A stretch of DNA of 64,000 bases from Pantoea sp. SOD02 (GTDB lineage: Bacteria > Pseudomonadota > Gammaproteobacteria > Enterobacterales > Enterobacteriaceae). This document shows, one piece after another, positions 56,214 to 64,000 of this stretch (position 1 is its first letter; every line of letters begins with the position of its first letter). The stretch spans positions 3,348,001-3,412,000 of the forward strand of contig NZ_CP102604.1 of NCBI RefSeq assembly GCF_024707505.1, given 5' to 3'. Below the pieces are notes generated by a model, which ran no database searches, was not told the DNA's origin, and saw nothing but the letters and a program-made list of their open reading frames with translations. A program made the translations under genes and the position numbers.

Positions 56214-57293
56214 ATGAATAAAAAACTGATAGCGCTCTTGGTGATTGCACCACTTTTGGTCTCCTGCTCCGGACAAAAAAAATCGCAGTACCATGAAGAG
56301 TGGGTCAAGGACACCAACGGTTTTGATATTTTGATGGGTCAGTTTGCCCACAATATTGAAAACATTTGGGGAATCAATGAAGTTCTGATCGCCGGACCGA
56401 AAGATTACGTCAAATATAGCGACGGCTATTACACCCGCAGTCACATCAACTTTGACAGCGGTAGCATCACCATTGAGACCATTTCCGGCACCGATCCGAT
56501 GGCCAGCCTGCGTCAGGCGATCATCACCACGCTGTTGATTGGCGAAGATCCGGGCAATGTCGATCTCTACTCCGATGCCAACGATATTCAAATCAGTAAA
56601 GAGCCGCTGCTGTACGGCCAGGTGCTGGATAATACCGGCCAGCCGATTCGCTGGCAGGGCCGCGCCGGTAGCTTTGCTGATTATCTGATTCAAAACAAAC
56701 TGCAGAAACGCACCTCCGGATTGCACGTCATCTGGTCGGTTACCATTCCGATGGTGCCAAACCACCTCGACAAACGTGCGCACAAATATCTGCCGATGGT
56801 GCGCAAAGCCGCTGAGCAATATGGCGTCGATGCGTCATTGATTCTGGCGATTATGCAGATTGAATCGAGCTTCAACCCGTATGCGGTGAGCCATGCTGAT
56901 GCGCTGGGACTGATGCAGGTGGTGCAGCATACTGCCGGTGTCGATGTGTTCCGCATGAAGGGCAAAGGCGGCAAACCGAGCCGCAGCTATCTGCTTGATC
57001 CTGAGAATAATATTGATGCGGGCACCGCGTATTTGTCGCTGCTGCAGAGAAGTTATTTAGGTGGGATTCAGGATCCGACATCACGGCGTTATGCGGTGAT
57101 TACGGCGTACAACGGCGGTGCGGGCAGCGTGCTGCGCGTGTTCTCCAGCGATAAGGATCGCGCGTTCTCGTCAATAAATAGTATGTCGCCGACGGAAGTT
57201 TACCAGACGCTGACCACCAACCATCCATCGGCGGAATCGCGGCGTTATCTGTATAAAGTGAGTCAGGCGCAGCGCAGTTATCGTCGGTTTTAA
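56214..57293 (+). CDS. mltC: membrane-bound lytic murein transglycosylase C
   Basis: 359 residues. Lipoprotein signal [18 protein letters not shown] with the lipobox Leu-Val-Ser-Cys; an N-terminal DUF3393-type domain (about 30-185); and a lysozyme-like catalytic domain with Glu in [20 protein letters not shown] (about 212-231), the LGLMQVV block, and [13 protein letters not shown] (about 295-307). It cleaves peptidoglycan to 1,6-anhydro products at the inner face of the outer membrane. It converges with speC across a REP pair. In E. coli nupG lies between mltC and speC; it is absent here. Confidence 0.96.
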   Translation: MNKKLIALLVIAPLLVSCSGQKKSQYHEEWVKDTNGFDILMGQFAHNIENIWGINEVLIAGPKDYVKYSDGYYTRSHINFDSGSITIETISGTDPMASLRQAIITTLLIGEDPGNVDLYSDANDIQISKEPLLYGQVLDNTGQPIRWQGRAGSFADYLIQNKLQKRTSGLHVIWSVTIPMVPNHLDKRAHKYLPMVRKAAEQYGVDASLILAIMQIESSFNPYAVSHADALGLMQVVQHTAGVDVFRMKGKGGKPSRSYLLDPENNIDAGTAYLSLLQRSYLGGIQDPTSRRYAVITAYNGGAGSVLRVFSSDKDRAFSSINSMSPTEVYQTLTTNHPSAESRRYLYKVSQAQRSYRRF

Positions 57294-57314
57294 GATAAGG
57301 TATTGATTTAAAAA

Positions 57315-57364
57315 GGTGGGCATAAATGCCCACCCTACGTGTAGGGTCGCCATTCATGGCGACC
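57315..57364. repeat. inverted pair of REP-like hairpins between mltC and speC
   Basis: The reverse copy (57315-57338) has arms GGTGGGCAT/ATGCCCACC, loop AA, then CTAC. Two bases on, the forward copy (57341-57364) has GTAG, arms GGTCGCCAT/ATGGCGACC, loop TC. CCCTAC and GTAGGG face each other, so the whole can also fold as one long hairpin. It is the only structure between the converging genes; the 3' T run on the right could allow a terminator role. Confidence 0.9.
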
Positions 57365-57385
57365 TTTTTAATGACGAATCAAATC

Positions 57386-59533
57386 TCACACCATCATATT
57401 CGCCACTAAACACAAACGCCCGCTCTCATCTTCTTCGGTGTAAACCCCTTGCAGCTCCGGCGAGAAGCCCGGCAGCAGGTTGATGCCCTCTTCCAGCGCA
57501 AGGAAATAGCGCTGCACCGCACCGCCCCACACTTCGCCAGGCACCACGCACAGCACGCCTGGTGGATACGGCAAGGCGCCTTCGGCCGCAATGCGCCCTT
57601 CGGCTTTGGCAATCGGCACCAGCTCCACTTCGCCACGAATATAGGCCTGATGCGCATCCTGCGGATTCACTTTCACCGGCGGGAAACAGGCTGAACGGAA
57701 CATCGCTTTCTGCAGATCCTTAACGTCGAAACTGACGTAGAGATCGTGCATCTCCTGACACAAGCGGCGCAGCGTGTAACCCTTGTAGCGTTCAATATTC
57801 TTGCGATACACGCTCGGCAGCACTTCCGCCAGCAGCGCATCCTCGCGCACGTGCTGCTCAAACTGCACCAGCATCGCCACCAGATGCGCCATCTTCTCCG
57901 GCGTTTCTGCTGGCGTCAGCAGGAACAGAATCGAATTAAGGTCGCACTTCTCCGGCACGATGCCGTTCTCGCGCAGATAGTTGGCCAGAATAGTCGCTGG
58001 AATACCGAAGCTGGTGTACTCACCGCTGGCGGCGTCAATGCCCGGCGTGGTAAGCAGCAGCTTGCAGGGATCAACCAGATACTGTTGTTCAGCGTAACCT
58101 TCAAAGCCGTGCCACTTCGCGCCCGGTTCCAGGCTGAAGTAAGCAGGATCGGCGGCGATAGCTTCCGTTTCCGCCGCTTGCCACAGCTTGCCGTGGACAT
58201 TCTCCGGCAGGAACGGCTGAATCATCTCGCAACGTTCGAGAATCGCTTTGCGCGCGTCAATGCCGATAGTGACGCACTCGTGCCACATGCTGCGTCCCGC
58301 CTCGCCTTTATGCATGCGGGCGTTGATATCCAGCGCGGCAAACAGCGGATAGAACGGGCTGGTTGAGGCGTGCAGCATAAACGCATTGTTGAGGCGCTTG
58401 TGCGGACAGAAACGCTTCTGCCCACGGATGTGATTGTCTTTCTTGTGGATCTGCGACGTCTGCGAGAAACCGGCCAGCTGCTTGTGCACCGATTGCGTGA
58501 CAAAGATGCCCGGATCGTTCTCGTTCAACTCCAGCGTCAGCGGCGAACAGCCCGCCATCAGCGGAATAAATTGCTCGTAGCCAACCCACGCCGAATCGAA
58601 CAGGATGTAATCGCACAGATGACCGATGCGATCGACCACCTGACGCGCGTTGTACACCGTGCCATCGTAGGTGCCGAGCTGAATGATCGCCAGGCGGAAT
58701 GGACGCTGTTCGTTGGCACGATCGGGAGCCACTTTGGCGATTTCTTCACGCAGATAAGCTTCGTCAAAACAGTGCGCATCAATGCCGCCGATAAAGCCAA
58801 ACGGATTGCGCGCCGCTTCCAGATAGACCGGCGTTGCGCCCGCCTGAATCAGCGCGCCATGATGGTTGGATTTGTGGTTGTTGCGGTCAAACAGCACCAG
58901 ATCGCCGCGCGTTAGCAGCGCGTTGGTCACCACTTTGTTGGCGCTGGACGTGCCGTTGAGTACGAAGTAGGTTTTGTCGGCGTTAAACACTTTCGCCGCG
59001 AACTTCTGCGCATCTTTGGCTGAACCTTCGTGGATCAGCAGATCGCCGAGCTTAACGTCGGCATTGCACATATCAGAACGGAAGACGTTCTCACCGTAGA
59101 ACTCATAGAACTGACGTCCCGCCGGATGTTTGCGGAAAAAGGCGCCACCCTGATGTCCCGGACAGGCAAACGTGCTGTTCTGCATATCGACGTAGCGCGT
59201 TAACGTGTCGAAGAACGGTGGCAGCAACTCGGCTTCATAGGCCTGCGCGGCGTCTTCCAGCGCGTCCCACTCTTCTGGCGCGCCGTTGATTTCACCGGTG
59301 ACGCCGGGCAGCTTCAGCACTTCTTCATCGAACGCATTGGCGACAAACACCGGCAGATTAAAGCCGATTTTGCGTAACAGCGTCAGCACGCCACTGCGCG
59401 TGTCCGACAAGGTGATCACGACCGCCGCGACATCGGTAAAGTCGGTATTGTCCAGCGTCACCACGTCGCGCGCAGTGTTCAGACTAAGGGTTGGCGCTAC
59501 AGCAACGCTGGCAGCAATTTTCAATGGGTTCAT
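57386..59533 (-). CDS. speC: ornithine decarboxylase, biosynthetic
   Basis: Converts ornithine to putrescine. The start at 59533 (MNPLKIAASVAVAP...) has AGGGA about 9 bases before; the frame extends 14 codons upstream. 715 residues, fold I group III decarboxylase: wing domain (about 1-105), PLP-binding core with STFACPGHQGGAFFRKHP (about 121-138) and the PLP lysine in VTQSVHKQLAGFSQTS (about 345-360), and C-terminal domain with LPYPPGVLCVVPGEVWGG. With speA and speB it gives both routes to putrescine in this window. It converges with mltC. Confidence 0.97.
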   Translation of the reverse strand: MNPLKIAASVAVAPTLSLNTARDVVTLDNTDFTDVAAVVITLSDTRSGVLTLLRKIGFNLPVFVANAFDEEVLKLPGVTGEINGAPEEWDALEDAAQAYEAELLPPFFDTLTRYVDMQNSTFACPGHQGGAFFRKHPAGRQFYEFYGENVFRSDMCNADVKLGDLLIHEGSAKDAQKFAAKVFNADKTYFVLNGTSSANKVVTNALLTRGDLVLFDRNNHKSNHHGALIQAGATPVYLEAARNPFGFIGGIDAHCFDEAYLREEIAKVAPDRANEQRPFRLAIIQLGTYDGTVYNARQVVDRIGHLCDYILFDSAWVGYEQFIPLMAGCSPLTLELNENDPGIFVTQSVHKQLAGFSQTSQIHKKDNHIRGQKRFCPHKRLNNAFMLHASTSPFYPLFAALDINARMHKGEAGRSMWHECVTIGIDARKAILERCEMIQPFLPENVHGKLWQAAETEAIAADPAYFSLEPGAKWHGFEGYAEQQYLVDPCKLLLTTPGIDAASGEYTSFGIPATILANYLRENGIVPEKCDLNSILFLLTPAETPEKMAHLVAMLVQFEQHVREDALLAEVLPSVYRKNIERYKGYTLRRLCQEMHDLYVSFDVKDLQKAMFRSACFPPVKVNPQDAHQAYIRGEVELVPIAKAEGRIAAEGALPYPPGVLCVVPGEVWGGAVQRYFLALEEGINLLPGFSPELQGVYTEEDESGRLCLVANMMV

Positions 59534-59741
59534 AACACAAATCCCTGAGAGAGGATGAGTGGGTGCCGATGGCACAGCAATGAGGAGGTTTCCTCGGCGA
59601 AGTAAATCTGGGAGTTGATCACTAACTGGGGCGCAATAATGTCATCTTTTTTTTGCGGGAACAACCCGCGGCGGGTAAGGGTTGGGTAAGGCAAAAAAAG
59701 GAGTACTATTACCCCACTTTCCTCAACCAGCCGGAGGCTGC

Positions 59742-60725
59742 ATGTTCAAGGCATTGGTCATTGAAAATGATGAACAGGGATACCGCACATCCCTGAAAGA
59801 TCTGTCAGAAAAACAACTGCCCGATCAGGATGTCACCCTCGAAGTAAGCTACTCCACGCTCAACTACAAAGACGCGCTCGCCATCTGCAACAAAGGCCCG
59901 ATTGTGCGGCAATTCCCGATGGTGCCCGGCATCGATTTTGTTGGCCGGGTGATCAGCAGCCGCCATGCCGAATGGCAGCAGGACGATGTGGCGCTGCTCA
60001 CCGGCTGGGGCGTAGGTGAAAAACATTGGGGCGGACTGGCGCAGAAAGCCAGCGTCTCGGGCGACTGGCTGGTGAAAGTGCCTGCCGCACTGAGCCCGCT
60101 GCAAACCATGGCGATTGGCACCGCTGGCTTCACCGCCATGCTGTGCGTACTGGCGCTGGAAAAACAGGGCATCACGCCGCAGCATGGCCCGGTTTTAGTC
60201 ACCGGCGCGAGCGGCGGCGTGGGCAGTTTCAGCGTCAGCTTACTAGCACGTCTCGGCTATGAGGTTATTGCTTCCAGCGGTCGCGCCAGCGATAGCGATT
60301 ACCTGATCAACACGCTTGGCGCCTCGTCGATTATCGATCGCGCAGAGCTGAGCGAGCCGGGCAAACCGCTGGCAAAAGAGCGCTGGGCGGCGGCGATTGA
60401 TAGCGTTGGCAGCCACACGCTGGCCAATGTGTTAGCGGGCATCAAGCGCGATGGCGTAGTAGCGGCGTGCGGTATGGCGCAGGGTTTGGATCTGCCGACC
60501 AGCGTCGCGCCGTTCATTCTGCGTGGCGTGGTGCTGGCGGGCGTGGATAGTGTGATGTGCGCCAAACCGCTGCGTCAGCAGGCGTGGCAGCGACTGGCGG
60601 AACTGGTGGATGGCGACCTGTTGCAACAGTTAACCAAGGTGATTCCGCTGAGCGAAGCGCGTGAAGGTGCTGAGCAGCTGCTGGCGGGTAAAGTACGCGG
60701 ACGTTTAATCGTCGATTGCCGCTGA
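59742..60725 (+). CDS. acuI: AcuI/YhdH-type NADPH-dependent acryloyl-CoA reductase family
   Basis: 327 residues from the ATG at 59742, which has GGAGG 5 bases upstream; the frame extends 20 codons further without homology. Zinc-less medium-chain dehydrogenase (quinone oxidoreductase-like). SLNYKDALA-type motif (TLNYKDALAICNKGP), PGIDFVGRV, LTGWGVGEKHWGG, IGTAGFTAMLCV and the nucleotide loop VTGASGGVGSFSVSLLA (about 150-166). E. coli AcuI (YhdH) reduces acryloyl-CoA with NADPH. In E. coli yhdH is elsewhere (near accBC), so its placement beside speC is a local difference. Divergent from speC; its stop is directly followed by the GTAG of a REP copy. Confidence 0.9.
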   Translation: MFKALVIENDEQGYRTSLKDLSEKQLPDQDVTLEVSYSTLNYKDALAICNKGPIVRQFPMVPGIDFVGRVISSRHAEWQQDDVALLTGWGVGEKHWGGLAQKASVSGDWLVKVPAALSPLQTMAIGTAGFTAMLCVLALEKQGITPQHGPVLVTGASGGVGSFSVSLLARLGYEVIASSGRASDSDYLINTLGASSIIDRAELSEPGKPLAKERWAAAIDSVGSHTLANVLAGIKRDGVVAACGMAQGLDLPTSVAPFILRGVVLAGVDSVMCAKPLRQQAWQRLAELVDGDLLQQLTKVIPLSEAREGAEQLLAGKVRGRLIVDCR

Positions 60726-60795
60726 GTAGGGCCGCCATTCATGGCGACCTTATACACATCAATCACGGCCAGGTGGGCATGAATGCCCACCCTAC
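60726..60795. repeat. two REP-like hairpins, tail to tail, between acuI and hmuV
   Basis: The forward copy (60726-60749) has GTAG directly after the acuI stop, arms GGCCGCCAT/ATGGCGACC with one C-A mismatch, loop TC. The reverse copy (60772-60795) has arms GGTGGGCAT/ATGCCCACC, loop GA, then CTAC. Here the feet point outward, unlike the other pairs. It lies between converging genes; no other terminator is seen. Confidence 0.85.
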
Positions 60796-60801
60796 GAAAC
60801 A

Positions 60802-61581
60802 TCATGCGCGCAGCTGAATCTGCGGCCTGCCCTTCTCATCCTGCAGCACCACATCCAGTTCCGCCTGATACCAGCGCGTCAGCGTGTGTTCAGTCATCAC
60901 TTCATGCGGCGCACCTTCTGCCACCAGCTTGCCCTGATGCAGCAACAGCACGCGATCCGACCACAGCGACGCGAGATTAAGATCGTGCAGCACGGTACAG
61001 ACGCTGAAGCGCCCGTTGCGCGTCAGGCGATGCAGCAAACGCAAACTGTGCTGCTGCCAGAACAGATCCAGCGCAGATGTGGGTTCGTCGAGAAACAGCC
61101 AGCCGCGCGGACCATCGTCGTGCCACAGCTGAGCCAGCACGCGCGACAGCTGCACGCGCTGCTGTTCACCACCGGAAAGCGATCGATAATCGCGCTTTGC
61201 CAGCTCAAGGCTGCCGGTAATCTGCATCACTTCTTCTATTACCGCTTTGGATTGACCGCCCGGCCAGGGCGCACGCCCCATCGCCACCACATCGGCAGCA
61301 GGCAGTGGAAAACTCACGCTATTTTGCTGACGCATCACCGCGCGGCGCTGCGCCAGCGGTTCGCGCGGCCAGCTGTTTAGCGGTCGATCGCCAAGCCAGC
61401 ACTCGCCCGCTTCAGGCGTGAGAAAGCCGGTAAGCAAACGCAGCAGCGTGGATTTCCCCGCGCCGTTGGGACCGATCAGCGCAATCATTTCGCCAGGCTG
61501 TAAAGTCAGGGAAACGTCGTCGATCAAGGCGCGTGAGCCGTGGCTAAAACGCAGTCCGCGCGCCTGCATGCAGTCACTCAT
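60802..61581 (-). CDS. hmuV: haem ABC transporter ATPase
   Basis: 259 residues. Walker A LIGPNGAGKSTLLRLL (about 35-50), signature LSGGEQQRVQLSRVLAQL (about 137-154), Walker B GWLFLDEPTSALD (about 160-172) and the H-loop in TVLHDLNLA. It powers haem import across the inner membrane with HmuU. Its start overlaps the hmuU stop by 4 bases. Last gene of the hmuS-T-U-V run. Confidence 0.95.
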   Translation of the reverse strand: MSDCMQARGLRFSHGSRALIDDVSLTLQPGEMIALIGPNGAGKSTLLRLLTGFLTPEAGECWLGDRPLNSWPREPLAQRRAVMRQQNSVSFPLPAADVVAMGRAPWPGGQSKAVIEEVMQITGSLELAKRDYRSLSGGEQQRVQLSRVLAQLWHDDGPRGWLFLDEPTSALDLFWQQHSLRLLHRLTRNGRFSVCTVLHDLNLASLWSDRVLLLHQGKLVAEGAPHEVMTEHTLTRWYQAELDVVLQDEKGRPQIQLRA

Positions 61582-62576
61582 TCATCCCCCTTGGGCTCAC
61601 GCAGAATCAGCCAGAGAAACCACGGGCCGCCCAGCAGGCTGGTTAATAAGCCAACCGGCATTTCCGCCGGCACCACCACCGTGCGCGCCAGCGTATCGGC
61701 CAGCAGCAGTAAAATCGCGCCAGCCAGCGCCGAACCCGGCAGCATCCAGCGATGATCGCTGCCGAGACAGAAGCGCATCAGGTGCGGTACCACTAAACCG
61801 ACAAAGCCGATAATGCCGCTCACCGCGACGGCGGTGCCTACCAGCAAAGCGCTCAGCACCAGCAGCTGACGCTGCGTGCGCTTAACGTCGATGCCCATGT
61901 AATGCGCATCCTCTTCGCCGAGTTGCAGCAAGTTGAGACGACGCGCGCGCAGCTGAATCGCCATTAATGCAGGCAGAATCAGCACTGCGCACACCAGCAA
62001 ACTCGGCCACTGCGCCGCGCTCAAACTGCCCATGCCCCACAGCGCCAGCTGACGTAGCTGTTGATCGTTACTCAGCCACGACAGCACGCCAACCGCCGCA
62101 CCGCACAAGGCATTGATGGCGATGCCGACCAACAACAGGCGCGAGAGATTGCCCAGCGCCAGACGGCTAAAACTGAAGATCAGCAGCGTCACCACCAAAC
62201 TGCCCATAAAGGCAGCGAGGGTTGGCAGCCACAGCGCCAGCAACGGCGGCAAGCCGAGCGGTATGACAATCGATATCGCCACCGCCAACCCCGCTCCGCT
62301 GCTGATGCCAAGCAAACCGGGATCGGCCAGCGGATTACGAAACAATCCCTGCATCACCGCGCCGGATACCGCCAGCGCCATGCCGAGCAGCACCGCCAGC
62401 AGCACGCGCGGCAGGCGGATGTTGATCCAGATTTGCCACGCCATATCGCTAAGCGGCGCACGCAGCAAGGTGCGCATTGAAAGCGGCATCGCGCCGAAGT
62501 TGGCGGCCATCAGCATTAATATCAGCGTGCTGATGGCCATCAACAGCAGCCAGCGCATCACCGATGCATTAGTCAT
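61578..62576 (-). CDS. hmuU: haem ABC transporter permease
   Basis: 332 residues of the FecCD/BtuC permease family with about nine or ten hydrophobic segments. The cytoplasmic L-loop contacts HmuV; typical family blocks are LPRVLLAVLLGMALAVSGA (about 53-71), NPLADPGLLGISSGAG (about 80-95), and IIGFVGLVVPHLMRFCLGSD (about 254-273). It overlaps hmuT by 8 bases and hmuV by 4. Confidence 0.95.
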   Translation of the reverse strand: MTNASVMRWLLLMAISTLILMLMAANFGAMPLSMRTLLRAPLSDMAWQIWINIRLPRVLLAVLLGMALAVSGAVMQGLFRNPLADPGLLGISSGAGLAVAISIVIPLGLPPLLALWLPTLAAFMGSLVVTLLIFSFSRLALGNLSRLLLVGIAINALCGAAVGVLSWLSNDQQLRQLALWGMGSLSAAQWPSLLVCAVLILPALMAIQLRARRLNLLQLGEEDAHYMGIDVKRTQRQLLVLSALLVGTAVAVSGIIGFVGLVVPHLMRFCLGSDHRWMLPGSALAGAILLLLADTLARTVVVPAEMPVGLLTSLLGGPWFLWLILREPKGDE

Positions 62577-63390
62577 GTTTTATAGCTTCAGCGGCACGGC
62601 GCAACTTCACAATCGCGCCCGGTGTATCAAGGCCAAAGCTCAGCAGCGCCATCTCATCCACCACCAGCAAAGCGCGATGCTGACCGGCTGGCGTCAGTGC
62701 CAAACCGGGCAGCGCCCACACTTTCTCTTCGCCGCCCAGCGTGCGCAGGCCATCTTCACCCACCACGATCAAATCCGGTGCGGCGGCGACCACGCCTTCC
62801 TGCGACAGCTGCTGATAGTGCGGCACCGCCGCCATCGCGTTGATCAGACCAGCGCTGCGAATCGCGCCGTCCGCGCCGGTTTGCGCGCCTGCCGCCTGGG
62901 TGCGCATGCCGCCGTGCGCCATGATAAACAGCACTTTAACTGGCAGAGATTGTTGCGGGATCTGCGCGCGCTGTTTGTTGACCTTTTCAATCAACGCGTT
63001 GGCTTCATCTTCACGATGCAGCGCCTTGCCGATGGTGGCGATTTTTTCCGGGATGGCGTCGAGGCTGTTTTTGCCGGTGACATCCACCACCTTCACGCCC
63101 GCCTGCTCCACCTGCTGCAACACCAGCGATGGTTTTGCCAGCTCGCTGCTCAGCACCAGCGTCGGTTTCAGCGCCAGAATCCCTTCGGCATTTAGCTGAC
63201 GCATATAACCGACATCCGGCAGCTTGTTGGCCTGCGCCGGATGCTGGCTGGTGCTGTCTCGCGCCACCAGATCCTGCTGCGCATCCAATGCGTAGATGAT
63301 CTGCGTGACGTCACCGCCAATCGAGATCACCCGCTCGGCCGCTAAAGCCGGCAGCGCCAGCGCAGTCAGCAGCAACAGAAGTTTTTTCAT
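62569..63390 (-). CDS. hmuT: periplasmic haem-binding protein
   Basis: 273 residues. Signal peptide MKKLLLLLTALALPALA, then the FepB/BtuF-type fold beginning ERVISIGGDVTQIIYALD. The haem-ligand tyrosine is expected in PDVGYMRQLNAEGI (about residue 70), as in Yersinia HmuT. It delivers haem to HmuUV. Overlaps hmuS and hmuU by 4 and 8 bases, so the operon is tightly coupled. Confidence 0.95.
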   Translation of the reverse strand: MKKLLLLLTALALPALAAERVISIGGDVTQIIYALDAQQDLVARDSTSQHPAQANKLPDVGYMRQLNAEGILALKPTLVLSSELAKPSLVLQQVEQAGVKVVDVTGKNSLDAIPEKIATIGKALHREDEANALIEKVNKQRAQIPQQSLPVKVLFIMAHGGMRTQAAGAQTGADGAIRSAGLINAMAAVPHYQQLSQEGVVAAAPDLIVVGEDGLRTLGGEEKVWALPGLALTPAGQHRALLVVDEMALLSFGLDTPGAIVKLRRAAEAIKHD

Positions 63391-64000
63391 GCTAACGCCT
63401 CCAGCGACATCACCTGCTCACGCCAACGCGCCTGCTCCGGCGTGCCTTCGCTGCGCTGACCGTACAGCTGCGCGATTTGCGTGCCGTCGGCGGCAAACAG
63501 TTCCAGACTGGTGACGAAGCCGTCGCCGCTCGGTTTGCGCGTCACCCAACTTTCGCTGATGTGATCCGCCATCAAATGCAGCGTGAAGGTGGGATTGAAG
63601 ATGTTGATCCAGTTATCCATCGGCATCAGCTTCTCTACCGCGCCGGTAAAGATCTGCGTGCAGCCACGGTTACCGATGAAAATCATGATTTCGTTGCCAT
63701 CCTGCTGCGCCAGATCCAGCAACTGCGCCAGCGCGTCATTGCTCACCTGGCGTGCCAGATCGTCCGCCACCGCGCGGAACGCCTGCGGGCGCGAAATGTT
63801 GTGGCGCTTCAGCAGACCAAAGAACTGATGCACATCAGTGATGGCGCGCCATTCGGCTTCCACTTTGCTGGCATCAATCGCGTTGCTGTATTGCGGCGCG
63901 CTGGCGGGTTGCGGATCTAACGCCGCCGCGTTCTCTTGCACGAACTCCGCAATCAGCGCATCCCACGCGGCGAAATCGGTGTTGTCGGTGGTGTAGATTT
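63387..64000 (-). CDS. hmuS: hemin-degrading factor HmuS, C-terminal part
   Basis: The frame remains open to the window edge: about 204 C-terminal residues are present. The second HemS/ChuX-type repeat is visible: VHQFFGLLKRHNISRPQAF, IMIFIGNRGCTQIFTGAVEKL, MDNWINIFNPTFTLHLMAD and ISESWVTRKPSGDGFVTSLE. Members bind and break down haem or carry it in the cytosol. The rest of the gene, and any hmuR receptor, lie beyond the window. It precedes hmuT with a 4-base overlap. Confidence 0.94.
   Translation of the reverse strand, partial: IYTTDNTDFAAWDALIAEFVQENAAALDPQPASAPQYSNAIDASKVEAEWRAITDVHQFFGLLKRHNISRPQAFRAVADDLARQVSNDALAQLLDLAQQDGNEIMIFIGNRGCTQIFTGAVEKLMPMDNWINIFNPTFTLHLMADHISESWVTRKPSGDGFVTSLELFAADGTQIAQLYGQRSEGTPEQARWREQVMSLEALA

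Noticed and set aside
59655-59669. GCGGG/CCCGC hairpin between speC and acuI
   Set aside because: A 5-base stem with the T run on the wrong side for a terminator in either gene's direction; could be a leader structure of speC but support is too thin.

Overview
The window is a chromosomal segment of a gamma-proteobacterium of the order Enterobacterales. The family is most likely Erwiniaceae (Pantoea/Erwinia-like). This rests on the conserved metK-galP-sprT-endA-rsmE-gshB-yqgE-yqgF-yggR-yggS-yggT-rdgB-hemW-yggN-yggL-trmB-mutY-yggX-mltC-speC order shared with Escherichia coli. It also rests on a linked hmuSTUV haem locus and a BapA-type giant adhesin. The genus is inferred from gene content; no 16S or other marker is present.

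Layout. 1-2.6 kb: the start of a YidB-like gene, agmatinase (speB) and a TraF-like outer-membrane barrel protein. 2.8-15.5 kb: a complete group 2 (ABC-transporter-dependent) capsule locus. An RfaH-type JUMPstart/ops leader precedes kpsM-kpsT and three AT-rich biosynthetic genes on the + strand (a GT-A glycosyltransferase, a Stealth phosphotransferase and a GT61 protein). These converge on kpsF-E-D-C-S on the - strand. 15.7-37.8 kb: a biofilm-adhesin locus on the - strand. It holds a PdeH-like EAL phosphodiesterase, a 5,363-residue BapA-family adhesin with about 46 Ig-like repeats, and its type I secretion system (TolC-like, ABC and HlyD-like). 38.5-60.7 kb: the conserved housekeeping block from speA to speC, plus an acuI/yhdH-type reductase. 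60.8-64 kb: hmuV-U-T and the 3' part of hmuS.

How it fits together. In E. coli speA and speB are neighbours. Here about 37 kb of cell-surface genes (capsule, giant adhesin, c-di-GMP phosphodiesterase) lie between them, so this interval looks like an insertion site for surface functions. The capsule and adhesin probably compete or alternate at the surface. The former is predicted to be RfaH-controlled; the latter sits beside its own c-di-GMP-degrading enzyme. Polyamine synthesis is represented three times: speB, speA and speC.

Two non-coding themes stand out. First, a family of about 12 small hairpins with a GTAG foot is scattered between genes, often as inverted pairs. Their arms change together (GGTCGCCAT, GGTCGTCAT, GGTGGCCAT, GGTGGGCAT, GGTGCGCA), so the pairing is kept. 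They look like REP/BIME elements. Second, there are recognisable operators: a perfect GalR/GalS box, a CRP box and a second upstream Gal box before galP, and a tandem MetJ-like array before metK. I saw no tRNA, rRNA, integrase, transposase or CRISPR array.
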